Shown here: piece by piece, positions 52,593 through 61,911 of the stretch
How positions within the stretch are numbered: the first letter of the stretch is position 1
Layout: each line of letters begins with the position of its first letter
Source of the DNA: WJKK01 sp964638225
GTDB lineage: Bacteria; Patescibacteriota; WWE3; UBA101185; UBA10185
Direction: 5' to 3'
Length of the DNA stretch: 64,000 nt
NCBI GenBank assembly: GCA_964638225.1
Contig: CAZWYL010000002.1
Location: 1 to 64,000, forward strand
Made by a program: the position numbers and the translations under genes
Notes under the pieces: model-generated
Database searches by the model: none
Told to the model about the DNA's origin: nothing
Seen by the model: the letters and a program-made list of their open reading frames with translations, nothing else

Positions 52593-52997
52593 ATGAACAA
52601 TGCAAAGCAAAAAGCAAAAGTGCTGGTAATTGAGGATGAGCCGCTCCTATTGGAAGCAATAGAAAAAAAATTTAATCAATCTGAACTTCCAACCGCCGCT
52701 TTCACTTCTGCCAAGAAAGCGTTAAAATACTTAAGAGACCATATAGAAACAAATCAATTGCCTAAGATAATTTGGCTCGATTACTATCTTGAGGATATGA
52801 GTGGATTGGAGTTTGTAAAAAAGATCAAAAAAATACCTCCTCTAGGTGAAATTCCTATATTAGTAATAAGCAACAGTGCAACTAACAAAAAAGTACAAGA
52901 ATTTCTAGATCTGGGTGTAGAAAAATATTTAATCAAAGCAAATTATAGACTGAAGGACCTAATTAATTTAACCTCCGAAACAATTCGGAAAGAATAA
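52593..52997 (+). CDS. Single-domain response regulator
   Basis: 134 residues, a receiver domain only. Acidic pocket VLVIEDEP, phospho-acceptor Asp63 (IIWLDYYLEDMSG), Ser/Thr switch in LVISNSAT and Lys in YLIKANY. No output domain, so it signals by protein contact, as CheY-like receivers do in pilus control. AGGATGATG upstream is a modest ribosome-binding site. It sits between the kinase and a second receiver. Confidence 0.95.
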   Translation: MNNAKQKAKVLVIEDEPLLLEAIEKKFNQSELPTAAFTSAKKALKYLRDHIETNQLPKIIWLDYYLEDMSGLEFVKKIKKIPPLGEIPILVISNSATNKKVQEFLDLGVEKYLIKANYRLKDLINLTSETIRKE

Positions 52998-53006
52998 AAA
53001 GAAAAT

Positions 53007-53375
53007 ATGCCAAAAAGGATTTTAATTGCAGAAGACGATAAATATCTAGCAAACGCTTATAGAGTAAAACTAGAAAAAGAGAATTTTGAAGTATTAATAG
53101 TCGCGCAAGGTAAAGAGCTTCTTGAGGAAGTTGAGAAATATAAACCGGATTTAATACTATTAGATCTCCTAATGCCTGTTATGGATGGTTTTGAAGCTTT
53201 AAAAAAACTTAAGGAAAATGAAAAAACCAGAGATATTCCTGTTTTAATAGCCTCAAATTTAGGCCAAAAAGCAGACTTAGACAAGGGAATGGAGCTTGGA
53301 GCTGAAGATTACATTGTAAAAAGCAACTTGTCCTTAAAAAACGTTGTTAAAAAAATAAAAGAGCTGCTTAAATAA
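53007..53375 (+). CDS. Single-domain response regulator, second copy
   Basis: 122 residues, receiver only. ILIAEDDKYLANAY, Asp53 (LILLDLLMPVMDGFE), LIASNLG and Lys in YIVKSNL. It lies nine bases after the first receiver and seven before pilB. Two receivers with one kinase suggest a branched or phosphate-sink arrangement controlling pilus extension; this is inference. Confidence 0.95.
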   Translation: MPKRILIAEDDKYLANAYRVKLEKENFEVLIVAQGKELLEEVEKYKPDLILLDLLMPVMDGFEALKKLKENEKTRDIPVLIASNLGQKADLDKGMELGAEDYIVKSNLSLKNVVKKIKELLK

Positions 53376-53382
53376 AACTAAA

Positions 53383-55029
53383 ATGGACAAAAAACTTCTA
53401 GAAAACCTAAAAGAACTTCAGATAATCGAAGCAGAAGAACTTGAAAAAATCGAGGAAGAGAGCAAAAATGCAAGAACAAATCTCAAAGAGCTCTTATTAA
53501 GTAAAGAACTTATATCCAAGGAAAATCTAACAAGAATAGAAGCTGATATTCTTAACCTACCCTTTGTAGATCTTGAAAACATTTCAATAGATCAAGAGGT
53601 TCTTGAAATAATCCCTGAAATTGTAGCCAAAAAACAAAAGATTATTGCTTTCAAAAAAGATAAGGACGGCTTACATGTAGCTATGTCGGAACCCTCCAAC
53701 GAGGAAATTATTCAATTTTTAAATAAAAAAACGGGTTTTGAAATTAAAGTTCACTATACAACGGAAGAAAACATAATCGACAGTCTTGCTCACTACACCA
53801 TTAATACGGAGGAAACCTTCAACAGACTAATTTCAAAAAATAAAAAGGCAATTCACACTCTTGCGGAACCTCCCATTGAAGAACTTGTTAATACAATCAT
53901 CGATAACGGTTATAAAAATAAGGCTTCAGACATACACATAGAGCCGCTGGAAAATAAATCTCTTATAAGATTTAGAATAGATGGAATACTGCACGATATT
54001 GTGGAATTACCCAAAGAACTGCATCAGCAAATCATTATCAGAATAAAGGTAATGGCTGACTTACAAACAGATGAACATCTCAAACCACAGGATGGGAAAA
54101 TAACCTTTGATACTGACCTAGAAGAGCTTGACTTGAGAGTTTCCATCGTACCTGTAACAGGGGGAGAAAAAGTCGTTATGCGGCTTCTCTCGGAAAGAAG
54201 TAGAAAATTTTCATTACACGATTTAGGGTTTGCGCAAAAGGATTTTGAAAAAGTACACGAAGCCTACATAAAACCTCACGGGATGATTCTAGTGACAGGT
54301 CCAACCGGAAGTGGAAAAACAACCACCCTATATGCCATTATAAAATTACTTAATCAAAGAGATGTTAACATTACAACCATTGAAGATCCAGTCGAATACG
54401 ATATAGAAGGCATAAATCAAATACAAACAAATCAACAAACCGGGTTAACTTTCGCCAAGGGACTAAGATCCCTCGTAAGACAAGACCCTGACATAATACT
54501 TATTGGAGAAATTAGAGACCAAGAGACCGCTGGAATAGCGATTAACTCAGCTATGACGGGACACCTAGTTTTGTCCTCACTACATACTAACGATGCGGCA
54601 ACTGCAATCCCAAGGTTTATGGACTTACAAATAGAACCCTTCTTAATAGCCAGCACTATAAATATAGTAATTGCACAGAGACTTGTTAGAAAAATCTGTA
54701 CCAACTGCAGAGTATCAGAGAATATTAAAGTAAGTAAACTCAATGAAGACTTAAAAAAACATTTTCCCGACACAGAAGAAGTCAGACTTTATCACGGCGA
54801 GGGATGTGAAATATGCCATGACTCAGGATATAAAGGAAGAATTGGTATATTTGAAGTAATGATAATGAACGATAGTTTACGAGATGCCATAACCGAAAAA
54901 AAGAATGCAGAAGAAATAGAGAAAACAGCAATAAAATCAGGCATGACTACAATGACAGAAGATGGCATTAAAAAAGTCAGAAGTGGAGTTACTACCCTAG
55001 AGGAAGTAGTAAGAGTCACTAAGATATAA
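53383..55029 (+). CDS. pilB: Type IV pilus extension ATPase PilB
   Basis: 548 residues, full length. N-terminal MshEN-type domain (about 1-140, with repeated LxxLxIIxxxxL patterns), then the AAA-like core with GPTGSGKTTT (about 306-315), TIEDPVEYD, LIGEIRDQETA, SSLHTND and the zinc motif CTNC ... CEIC (about 440-476). MshEN domains can bind c-di-GMP, but the exact binding residues could not be verified by eye. It drives pilin polymerisation from the cytoplasmic face. Start seven bases after the second receiver. Confidence 0.96.
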   Translation: MDKKLLENLKELQIIEAEELEKIEEESKNARTNLKELLLSKELISKENLTRIEADILNLPFVDLENISIDQEVLEIIPEIVAKKQKIIAFKKDKDGLHVAMSEPSNEEIIQFLNKKTGFEIKVHYTTEENIIDSLAHYTINTEETFNRLISKNKKAIHTLAEPPIEELVNTIIDNGYKNKASDIHIEPLENKSLIRFRIDGILHDIVELPKELHQQIIIRIKVMADLQTDEHLKPQDGKITFDTDLEELDLRVSIVPVTGGEKVVMRLLSERSRKFSLHDLGFAQKDFEKVHEAYIKPHGMILVTGPTGSGKTTTLYAIIKLLNQRDVNITTIEDPVEYDIEGINQIQTNQQTGLTFAKGLRSLVRQDPDIILIGEIRDQETAGIAINSAMTGHLVLSSLHTNDAATAIPRFMDLQIEPFLIASTINIVIAQRLVRKICTNCRVSENIKVSKLNEDLKKHFPDTEEVRLYHGEGCEICHDSGYKGRIGIFEVMIMNDSLRDAITEKKNAEEIEKTAIKSGMTTMTEDGIKKVRSGVTTLEEVVRVTKI

Positions 55030-55032
55030 CCA

Positions 55033-56106
55033 ATGAAAAAAGAATCTGCTCAAATACAAATCATTAAGAGAGTAAAGTTAGTTGAGAAAGTAAACTTCAC
55101 TAAACACCTTGCAACAATGCTCAATGCTGGAATACCCATAGATGAAGCTATAGAAACACTTGTAACCCAAGCAACAAATCCCTACTTTAAAAAAGTGCTG
55201 CAAGAATCACTGGAAAGTATAAGAAATGGTCAAACTCTTTCGGAAGCCCTGGGGAAACATAAAAACGCATTCAGTCACTTCTATTTAAGCCTGATAGAAG
55301 TAAGTGAAGAATCCGGAACACTTAGAGAAAATATGGATTTTCTCGCAGAACAACTAAATAAAGCTTACATACTAAAAAAGAAGATCCAAGGCGCGATGCT
55401 GTACCCCTCACTTATAATCGCGGCCTCTTTCCTAATGGGCGGATTTATTTCACTTTTTATCCTGCCGCAGCTTGTGGATTTCTTTGATTCTTTTGACGTC
55501 GATCTGCCTTTAACTACAAGAATATTGTTAGGAATTGCAAACCTAATGGAAACGCACGGAATCCTTATCTTCGGAGGAATAATAGCTTTATTTATAGGGC
55601 TAGTTCTCCTAATAAGAATTCCATCTATCAAATATGTATGGCATAAAATACTCCTAAAAATTCCCGTAGCAGGAAAAATAGTAGAACTCGGCCAACTAGC
55701 CAAGCTTTCACGTAATCTAGGAGTACTGCTTACAAGTGGAGTTCCGATAGCTTCGTCTTTAGATGTAACTTCCAGAACCCTGTCAAATCTAATATTTAAA
55801 GAAATAATCTCGGCTGTAAAAGATTCCATTGAAGGCGGAAAAACCATCCATGAAACGTTAAAACAGAAAAACTTTAAAGAAATACCTGCAATATTTATAA
55901 CGATGGTTAAAGTTGGGGAAAAATCAGGAACGCTGGAAGACTCACTTCTGTATCTGGGGAACTTTTATGAGGAAGAGATTGATACGATAAGCGATAACTT
56001 AACAACAATTATTGAGCCCATACTGCTCTTGGGAATAGGTTTGGGGGTTGGGTTTATTGCTTTAGCAATCATCACGCCTATTTATGAACTAACCAGCTCT
56101 TTCTAA
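55033..56106 (+). CDS. pilC: Type IV pilus platform protein PilC
   Basis: 357 residues. Two GspF domains with three or four membrane helices: FTKHLATMLNAGIPIDEAIETL near the start, a repeat LSRNLGVLLTSGVPIASSLDV in the second half, and MVKVGEKSGTLEDSLLYLGNFYEEEID near the end. The inner-membrane platform on which PilB acts. Starts three bases after pilB. Confidence 0.96.
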   Translation: MKKESAQIQIIKRVKLVEKVNFTKHLATMLNAGIPIDEAIETLVTQATNPYFKKVLQESLESIRNGQTLSEALGKHKNAFSHFYLSLIEVSEESGTLRENMDFLAEQLNKAYILKKKIQGAMLYPSLIIAASFLMGGFISLFILPQLVDFFDSFDVDLPLTTRILLGIANLMETHGILIFGGIIALFIGLVLLIRIPSIKYVWHKILLKIPVAGKIVELGQLAKLSRNLGVLLTSGVPIASSLDVTSRTLSNLIFKEIISAVKDSIEGGKTIHETLKQKNFKEIPAIFITMVKVGEKSGTLEDSLLYLGNFYEEEIDTISDNLTTIIEPILLLGIGLGVGFIALAIITPIYELTSSF

Positions 56107-56118
56107 AAGGGAAAACCT

Positions 56119-56571
56119 ATGCACCTAAATAAGACAAAAGAGAACACAAAAGGCATAAGCTTAATAGAACTTGCCCTAGTAATAGCCCTTCTAGCCATAC
56201 TTTCATCCGCTTCCATACCTCTCGGTATAGGATTCTTAAGAAGAAATAACCTAAAGAATACGAGGGATGTTTTAGTAAGTTACCTGAACACCGCCCAAAT
56301 ATCCTCCATAAGCGCAAGAAATGGCAGCGAATGGGGTCTTGCCGTAACGGGAGATAAAATTGTGCTTTTTAACGGGGAAAATTATTCGTCTCGAAATCTA
56401 GCTTTTGATTTGGAATACAATATTCCCAGTGACATTTTAGTTACTCCGAGCGAAATCTTGTTTGATAAGTACTCGGGAGAAACCACAGAAACTTCGATAA
56501 CAATAGAAAACATAGACGGAAATTCATATACTGTGTATGTAAGTTCAGAAGGAAATACAACTCTTGATTGA
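56119..56571 (+). CDS. Minor pseudopilin (GspH/FimT-like)
   Basis: 150 residues. Class III signal cleaved after Gly12 (KG/ISLIELALVIALLAIL), with the conserved Glu at +5. Beyond the helix, a GspH-type layout: TRDVLVSYLNTAQISSISARNG then beta strands (WGLAVTGDKIVLFNGENYSS). Probably part of the tip complex that primes pilus assembly. Overlaps the next gene by eight bases. Confidence 0.88.
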   Translation: MHLNKTKENTKGISLIELALVIALLAILSSASIPLGIGFLRRNNLKNTRDVLVSYLNTAQISSISARNGSEWGLAVTGDKIVLFNGENYSSRNLAFDLEYNIPSDILVTPSEILFDKYSGETTETSITIENIDGNSYTVYVSSEGNTTLD

Positions 56572-57839
56572 AAAAAGCCTAAAAATACTGAATAGAAATT
56601 GTCAGGGACAAAGCTTAATTGAATTTATTGTTGCCCTGGGAATTATAATTATTGTAACCGGAGGAGGCGCCACTATAATCTTAGGAACCCTCATAGCAAA
56701 TAAAAGGCTAGAAGACCACGTTGCGGCGCAAGGATTTGTAAATGAAGGAATTGCGGCAGTAAAATCAATCAGAAATCAAGACTGGGAAAATCTAGAAAAT
56801 GGAACTTACGGTCTTGAAAACTCCGGAGACACTTGGTCTCTAACTACATCCCCAAATCTCATACAAGGCAAGTACTCTAGGGAAATTCTTATTGAGGACG
56901 CTTCCATTGAAGGAGAAGTTAATACTGATATAAAGAGAATAACAACCTCAGTCTCTTGGGAACAAAGTCCTTCAAAAATAGGAGAAGCTACANNNNNNNN
57001 NNNNNNNNNNNNNNNNNNNNNNNNNNNNNNNNNNNNNNNNNNNNNNNNNNNNNNNNNNNNNNNNNNNNNNNNNNNNNNNNNNNNNNNNNNNNATAAATTT
57101 GGAAAACTACTCTAAAATGACTAAACTGGGGAGGGGAGGGTACTTTGCTTCATTTAACAATGAGGTCGATGAATTTGTAACAAACATGAATCTGGGAACT
57201 CCAGATTTTACTGACATGAGCTCTATAAATTCAAAAAATATCAAAGTACACACTTTGAAATTAGATAGCTCCTGGGAACTTGAAAACCCAGATCTTCAAT
57301 TTCGCTCACTTCTTGTAAATTTACTTTATGCTTCAATGATGTCTGGAGGGCAAGAACTTATGGGGGTCGGACTAAGAAACATCGATAACGAATCCATAGT
57401 AATAGATAAGATTGAATTAGAATGGACGAATGTTCCTTCGGGAATTGAGGTTACCGACGTCCACATAGACGGGACTGAAGTCTGGCATGGAAGCGAATCC
57501 TCACCTGCATCCATAGATATTGATGACGTTACATTTATATCTGAAGAGACTTTACCTTTAGACCTCATTCGCTTTAATGATGATATGGCAGAGGCGCACT
57601 TATTTATTGACTTCGTAATGGAAGATGGTTCCATTGCAAGAAGTGAGCTTGATTTGATAGAGGTTGAGGGTTTAGAGCCGGCACCCTGTTCTGCGTGGTG
57701 CGAAGAAAACGGCTATTCTTATGGAGTATGTAGAAGAAATACCGAAATGTGTATAGATTATAATGAAACGCATGAACCAGACGCAGATGACCTTTGTACG
57801 ACGGGACCAAATTCCGACACATGCTGTTGTAAAGACTGA
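56564..57839 (+). CDS. PilV-like minor pilin with large Cys-rich C-terminus (contains scaffold gap)
   Basis: Starts with a TTG overlapping the previous stop. Class III signal cleaved after Gly15 (QG/QSLIEFIVALGIII, Glu at +5). After the helix: VAAQGFVNEGIAAVKSIRNQDWENL and ITTSVSWEQ, typical of PilV-like proteins. The gap (56993-57092) cuts a Thr codon boundary; if its true length is a multiple of three the frame continues through INLENYSKMTKLGRGGYF to 57839. The distal part is a beta-rich domain ending with about ten Cys in 45 residues (CSAWCEENGYSYGVC ... DTCCCKD). Alternatively two genes meet in the gap. Confidence 0.65.
56993..57092. other. Scaffold gap (100 N) inside a minor pilin gene
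   Basis: Left side ends after a complete codon (ACA); right side begins ATAAATTTG in the frame of the Cys-rich C-terminal part. No duplicated flank is seen. A missing length that is a multiple of three would make one continuous pilin gene. Confidence 0.85.
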
Positions 57840-57846
57840 CAGAAAC

Positions 57847-58245
57847 ATGAACATATATAACAAAAAAACAAACCAAAAAGGATACATAGCATTAATAACC
57901 GCTCTTATAATTGCAGGATTTATTATGACTCTAATGATATCCTTTCCTTTAATCTCAACCGATGCTCTTAGAAGTTTTCTTGCTTTAAAGAAGGGCATGA
58001 ATGCCCGAAATCTTGCCAATAGCTGTGCGGATATAAGCTTAACTAGAATACAAGGAAATTTAGTTTATGCGGGTGAAAACTTGTCTCTTGATGAAGGCTC
58101 CTGCATAATAGAAGTATCGGAAAGCGAGGAATTCAAACGGATAATTGAGATTGAGGCCAATGTTGATGAGTACTCACATGAGTTATTGATAGAGGCGGAA
58201 ATTTATGGCAGGAGTATAGGAATACTTTCGTGGGAAACAATTTAG
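57847..58245 (+). CDS. PilX-like pilus-associated membrane protein
   Basis: 132 residues from M-N-I-Y-N-K-K, the first Met after the upstream stop; the longer frame from 57763 overlaps the Cys-rich gene. N-terminal helix (GYIALITALIIAGFIMTLM) without the Glu+5, then RNLANSCADISLTRIQ and beta strands. PilX/GspK-like proteins often have an SGA(L/A) or LANSCA-type segment after the helix. Two Cys may form a disulfide. It sits between the pilin genes and the PilM-like gene. Confidence 0.7.
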   Translation: MNIYNKKTNQKGYIALITALIIAGFIMTLMISFPLISTDALRSFLALKKGMNARNLANSCADISLTRIQGNLVYAGENLSLDEGSCIIEVSESEEFKRIIEIEANVDEYSHELLIEAEIYGRSIGILSWETI

Positions 58246-58257
58246 AGACTAAAGAAA

Positions 58258-59364
58258 ATGTTTTTAAATAAAAAAATAGCAGTAATAGCAGTCAATAAAA
58301 AAGAAATAAAACTGTCTGTAGTTAATGCTTCCAATAAGACTATTACAGAAGAAAAAAAGGAAAAATGGAACCCGGAAGACTTTGGGGAAACTGAGAAACT
58401 TGTAGAATTCCTGATTAAGAATATCGAAAAGAATAAAATCAGAATTTTGTTAGAGGAGGATGTCCACTACTTATTGGAGCTTCCATTTGCACAGGATATG
58501 ACCCGCCAGCAAATTCTAAATAAAATTTCGGAAAAGATACCGGAAAAATTGGATGAATACAGCTGGGATTACAAAAAACAAGATGAAGATAAATTGATAG
58601 CCTTCGCGCCAGTAAAACACATCTACGATAATCTTGTTGTACCTTTACATAAAGCACAGATTGAAATTGAAGCCGTTGAACCGGAAAGAGTGGCAAAAGA
58701 AAGACACGAAAACCCAATCATAGGAATTGCTTTAAAAAAAGATATTAAAGGGAAAGACGAACAAGTTCTTAATCTACGTGACCATAAAACCCAACCCAAA
58801 GATGTGGAAGAGGTCAAGAATTTTAAAAAGTTCAAGGGTTTAGAGAACGTTGACCTAGAATCCAAGAAGAACATTCTCCTGATTGCTGTAACTATAATTT
58901 TGCTCTTGGTTTCTGGAGGGATCCTCTTCCAATATCTCAACTCAAATAAAGAGTTAGAGAATGAACCTGAAACATCCAGAGAATTGAAAGAACAGCCAGA
59001 AGAAACCGAAGAAGAACAGGATACTTCAACATCTGAAACAGAAGAAATTAGCAGAGAAGAAATATTAGCAATACTGGAAAATACGAATTTGTTGATTTTG
59101 AATGGTTCAGGAGTTCCTGGAGAGGCCAATAGAATGGCCGAACTTCTGAAAAAGATGGGTTTCACAAACATTGAACAGTCAGATGCAGATAGATATAACT
59201 ATGAAGAAACTGAAGTATCAGCCAAACCAAATATTTCTCCTATAGTTCTCGAAATTATTGAGGAAACCCTGACAGGAAGCTATGAGTTGAAATTTATAGA
59301 AGAAAACTTGACCGTTGAAACAGAAAGTGATGTAATAGTGGTAGTAGGAAAGAGAATTAACTAA
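58258..59364 (+). CDS. PilM-like domain fused through a membrane helix to a LytR_C domain
   Basis: 368 residues. The first ~165 (IAVIAVNKKEIKLSVVN ... ISEKIPEKLDEYSWDYK ... LHKAQIEIEAVEPE) resemble a shortened PilM/actin-like cytoplasmic domain. One membrane helix follows (about 204-224), then an acidic Glu/Thr linker, then LLILNGSGVPGEANRMAELL ... VIVVVGKRI, which is the LytR C-terminal domain. It links a cytoplasmic pilus component to an extracytoplasmic, possibly wall-binding module in a single chain, replacing separate PilM/N/O. The actin nucleotide motifs look incomplete. Confidence 0.7.
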   Translation: MFLNKKIAVIAVNKKEIKLSVVNASNKTITEEKKEKWNPEDFGETEKLVEFLIKNIEKNKIRILLEEDVHYLLELPFAQDMTRQQILNKISEKIPEKLDEYSWDYKKQDEDKLIAFAPVKHIYDNLVVPLHKAQIEIEAVEPERVAKERHENPIIGIALKKDIKGKDEQVLNLRDHKTQPKDVEEVKNFKKFKGLENVDLESKKNILLIAVTIILLLVSGGILFQYLNSNKELENEPETSRELKEQPEETEEEQDTSTSETEEISREEILAILENTNLLILNGSGVPGEANRMAELLKKMGFTNIEQSDADRYNYEETEVSAKPNISPIVLEIIEETLTGSYELKFIEENLTVETESDVIVVVGKRIN

Positions 59365-59399
59365 GAGAAAAGAATCGAAAAGAGGTGAACTGAATAAAT

Positions 59400-59837
59400 A
59401 TGCTGTCTAAAATCAAAAATAATGAGGGTTTTACCCTTATCGAGTTACTTGTGGTAATAGCAATTATTGCAGTATTAGCAACCGTGGTCTTCGTAGCACT
59501 AGATCCAGCAAAAAGATTTGCCGACGCACGAGATTCACGAAGATGGAATGATGTAAACAACTTACTAACTGCTGTTCACGAATGTATAGTTGATAATGGG
59601 GGAGATCTATCAGCTTGTGGAATTGCAACAGATACAGCGGAAATTCCTTTAGGAACGGACGCCGCTAATCTCGATCTTTCAACCGAGCTTACTCCTTATT
59701 TAAGGGAAATTCCGGAAGACCCCAGAGTAGGAACTGATGCCAATACCGGTTATACTATAGAGGTGGATACTAACAATATAGTAACTATAGGAGCACCGAA
59801 CTATGAGGGGGGTGACCCAATCTCTGTCTCAAGATAG
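59400..59837 (+). CDS. pilA: Type IV major pilin
   Basis: 145 residues. Class III signal cleaved after Gly10 (EG/FTLIELLVVIAIIAVLA), Phe at +1 and Glu at +5: the canonical pilin start. The head contains LDPAKRFADARDSRRWNDVNNLLTAV, typical of GspG/PilE-like pilins in small-genome bacteria, and a Cys pair (ECIVDNGGDLSACG). It is last in the operon and 35 bases after the PilM-like gene; GAGGTG upstream could serve as ribosome-binding site. No prepilin peptidase or PilT is in this window. Confidence 0.94.
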   Translation: MLSKIKNNEGFTLIELLVVIAIIAVLATVVFVALDPAKRFADARDSRRWNDVNNLLTAVHECIVDNGGDLSACGIATDTAEIPLGTDAANLDLSTELTPYLREIPEDPRVGTDANTGYTIEVDTNNIVTIGAPNYEGGDPISVSR

Positions 59838-59878
59838 TTAGAGAGTCAGAGAAATTATAATTGGAAACTAAATTTAAT

Positions 59879-59913
59879 GGGGCAAGACATTTAAAACAAT
59901 ATGTTCTTGCCCC
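59879..59913. terminator. Hairpin between the pilin gene and the convergent small gene
   Basis: GGGGCAAG 59879-59886 with CTTGCCCC 59906-59913, extended by ACAT 59887-59890 / ATGT 59901-59904 with one bulged T. It lies between two convergent genes and can serve both. T tracts on both sides are weak. Confidence 0.75.
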
Positions 59914-59922
59914 TTCTGTGGG

Positions 59923-60213
59923 TTAATCGTACTTCTTTGCGACATGATGTACCCACAGTCTCGGTTCGGGATCTTTAGGTTCCTGCCGAATAGACCAGCA
60001 GATCACCTTTCTCCAGCTAACTCCGCAGCGCTTCTTTCCGGCTCGATGATATTCACGATCCAAGAAATCCCGAACATTTCCAATCGTGAGATTTCTTATC
60101 ACGCCCGCTTTCTCTAATGCGCTATAAACCTCAGCCGCAGTAAGCCGCGATGCCCTTCTCATAGCTTTCCCTACAACTTGTTTCTGATCCTTCCTCCACT
60201 TCGACCTTCCCAC
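59923..60213 (-). CDS. Small basic protein, possible DNA-binding, GTG start
   Basis: 96 residues. Start taken at the GTG (GRSKWRKDQ after the initiator) because AGGAGG lies six bases before it; the open frame extends to 60261 without a signal. Very basic, with a helical centre (LTAAEVYSALEKAGVIRNLTIGNVRDFLDREY) that could be a winged-helix or similar domain, and Cys/Trp-rich ends (KKRCGVSWRKVICWS). G+C-richer and Shine-Dalgarno led, closed by a long hairpin. Function unknown. Confidence 0.6.
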   Translation of the reverse strand: MGRSKWRKDQKQVVGKAMRRASRLTAAEVYSALEKAGVIRNLTIGNVRDFLDREYHRAGKKRCGVSWRKVICWSIRQEPKDPEPRLWVHHVAKKYD

Positions 60214-60422
60214 TTTTAACCTCCTATATCTAAGACGGCATCTTTTACAACTCCAATCCAAATACTACAGGATAATTTCAAAGAAATAAAGTCCTAAATT
60301 ACCTAAACATACAAAAAAGCTTTGAATAAAGGCAAAAGGTAATTGTAATCAGAAAATCCTACACAAAAAAATCATGCGGAACTGATTAAAAAAGTGGTTT
60401 CTCGAGAAAACCCAACCTTTAA

Positions 60423-61388
60423 TTATTTCAGATTTTCTCTCTTCGCTAAAAACCTCTCCAAATCTAAAGCAGCCATAGTACCTAGACCTGCAGCTGTGAC
60501 AGCCTGTCGATACTTAAAATCTGCTACATCACCAGCAACAAAAACACCTTCCTTAGAAGTATGAGTAGTGTCGTAAAGCTCAACATAGCCCTTATGGTCA
60601 AGCTCAACAAATCCCTTTAAAAAATCAGTATTAGGTTTATGCCCAATAGAAAGAAAAACCCCCTCGATATCAGGCATTTCAGTAACCTCATCAGTTTTGT
60701 TGTCAATTACCTTAATCCCAGATACAGATTCCTCTCCTAAAACTTTGTGAAGTTCCGTATTGTAATGAAAATCTATCTTTTCATTGTTAAAGGCCCGCTC
60801 TTGCATAATTTTACTTGCTCTCAATTTCCCTTCAGGTTTACGCACTAAAACATGAACTTTACGAGCAAATTTAGTCAGAAAAATGGCTTCTTCCATGGCG
60901 CTGTCTCCTCCACCTACAATAGCCACTTCTTTGTCACGGAAAAAGAATCCATCGCAAATCGCACAAGCAGAAACTCCTTTCCCACGAAGTCTTTGTTCAC
61001 TCTCCAAACCAAGCCACTTTGCCGAAGACCCTGTTGCTATAAGTATAGTTCTGGCAAAATACTCAAGACCGCTCTCAGTCAATATCGTAAAACCACTTTC
61101 AAAAGTTCCGGAAACTTCGGCTACATTCTCATTTTTTACAACAGCGCCAAATCGCTCTGCTTGTCCTCTGAAGTTTTGAATAAGCTCAGGACCAGTGATT
61201 CCCTCTGGAAAACCTGGAAAATTTTCTACTTCTGTAGTTGTAGTAAGCTGGCCTCCAAGAGGACTACCCGCAAGTACAAGAGTAGAAAGCTGCGCTCGAG
61301 AAGTGTAGATAGCTGCAGTTAGTCCGGCTGGACCTCCGCCCAAAATGGCTACATCAAATTCGTCTGAAGTATTAGTAGTACTAGTCAT
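60423..61388 (-). CDS. trxB: Thioredoxin reductase
   Basis: 321 residues. FAD-binding GGGPAGLTAAIYTSRA at the start, redox-active CAICDG (about 139-144), NADP-binding GGGDSAMEEAIFLTKFA, and C-terminal FVAGDVADFKYRQAVTAAGLG. It reduces thioredoxin with NADPH. TATACT on this strand is exactly six bases before the ATG. No thioredoxin gene is adjacent. Confidence 0.96.
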   Translation of the reverse strand: MTSTTNTSDEFDVAILGGGPAGLTAAIYTSRAQLSTLVLAGSPLGGQLTTTTEVENFPGFPEGITGPELIQNFRGQAERFGAVVKNENVAEVSGTFESGFTILTESGLEYFARTILIATGSSAKWLGLESEQRLRGKGVSACAICDGFFFRDKEVAIVGGGDSAMEEAIFLTKFARKVHVLVRKPEGKLRASKIMQERAFNNEKIDFHYNTELHKVLGEESVSGIKVIDNKTDEVTEMPDIEGVFLSIGHKPNTDFLKGFVELDHKGYVELYDTTHTSKEGVFVAGDVADFKYRQAVTAAGLGTMAALDLERFLAKRENLK

Positions 61389-61477
61389 AAAATCAGTATA
61401 ACACTAACAAAGAAGGAGCAGTCTACTGAAGCTTTTAAACCAAAAAATATGATACAATACAAAACGTTATCACTACT

Positions 61478-61554
61478 GCGAGAGTAGCTCAGCTGGCTAG
61501 AGCATCTCCCTTCCAAGGAGAGGGTCGCGGGTTCGAATCCCGTCTCTCGCTCCA
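61478..61554 (+). tRNA. tRNA-Gly (anticodon TCC)
   Basis: 77 bases including encoded CCA. Acceptor GCGAGAG / CTCTCGC, D-arm GCTCAGCTGGCTAGAGC, anticodon stem TCTCC / GGAGA with loop CTTCCAA, T-arm CGGGTTCGAATCCCG. Preceded by a TACAAT box about 20 bases upstream. A UCC anticodon reads GGA/GGG glycine codons. Confidence 0.95.
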
Positions 61555-61641
61555 TTTAAAAAGCCCGCTTTTTAAATGACTCAACGTAAATGTGAGCAAA
61601 GCGAACATTTCGTTGTGCCCGAAAAGTTCCGCAGGAACTTT
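61554..61641 (+). repeat. Hairpin series after tRNA-Gly
   Basis: Three consecutive hairpins: ATTTAAAAAGC 61554-61564 / GCTTTTTAAAT 61567-61577, which can act as terminator; CAACG-T-AAATGT 61582-61593 / ACATTT-CGTTG 61605-61615; and AAAGTTCC 61623-61630 / GGAACTTT 61634-61641 around GCA. The second and third have no T tract and may be structured spacers or processing signals. Confidence 0.6.
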
Positions 61642-61719
61642 GAGTATTACTTCACTTCCCAAACATTTTGGCTTTTAGAGACTCCTGCTCTATAATATGA
61701 AATGTTTAGAAGCATCCGT

Positions 61720-61796
61720 GCCCCAGTAGCTCAGCGGACTAGAGCAGTTCCCTTCTAAGGAAAAGGCCGGGGGTTCGATTCCCTCCTGGGGCGCCA
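61720..61796 (+). tRNA. tRNA-Arg (anticodon TCT)
   Basis: 77 bases with encoded CCA. Acceptor GCCCCAG / CTGGGGC, D-arm GCTCAGCGGACTAGAGC, anticodon loop CTTCTAA, T-arm GGGGGTTCGATTCCCTC. Reads AGA/AGG arginine codons, which are common in this window. A TATAAT at about 61691 is a probable promoter. Confidence 0.95.
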
Positions 61797-61911
61797 GCAA
61801 AAATACGAACAAAAGTGGGTGTTTTGTTATACCCCAAACATTCGCGTTAAAAAGGAATAGAGCGGCCCCAGCAATCACCCAACAAAAAAATCCCAATGTT
61901 ATAATAGCCCC

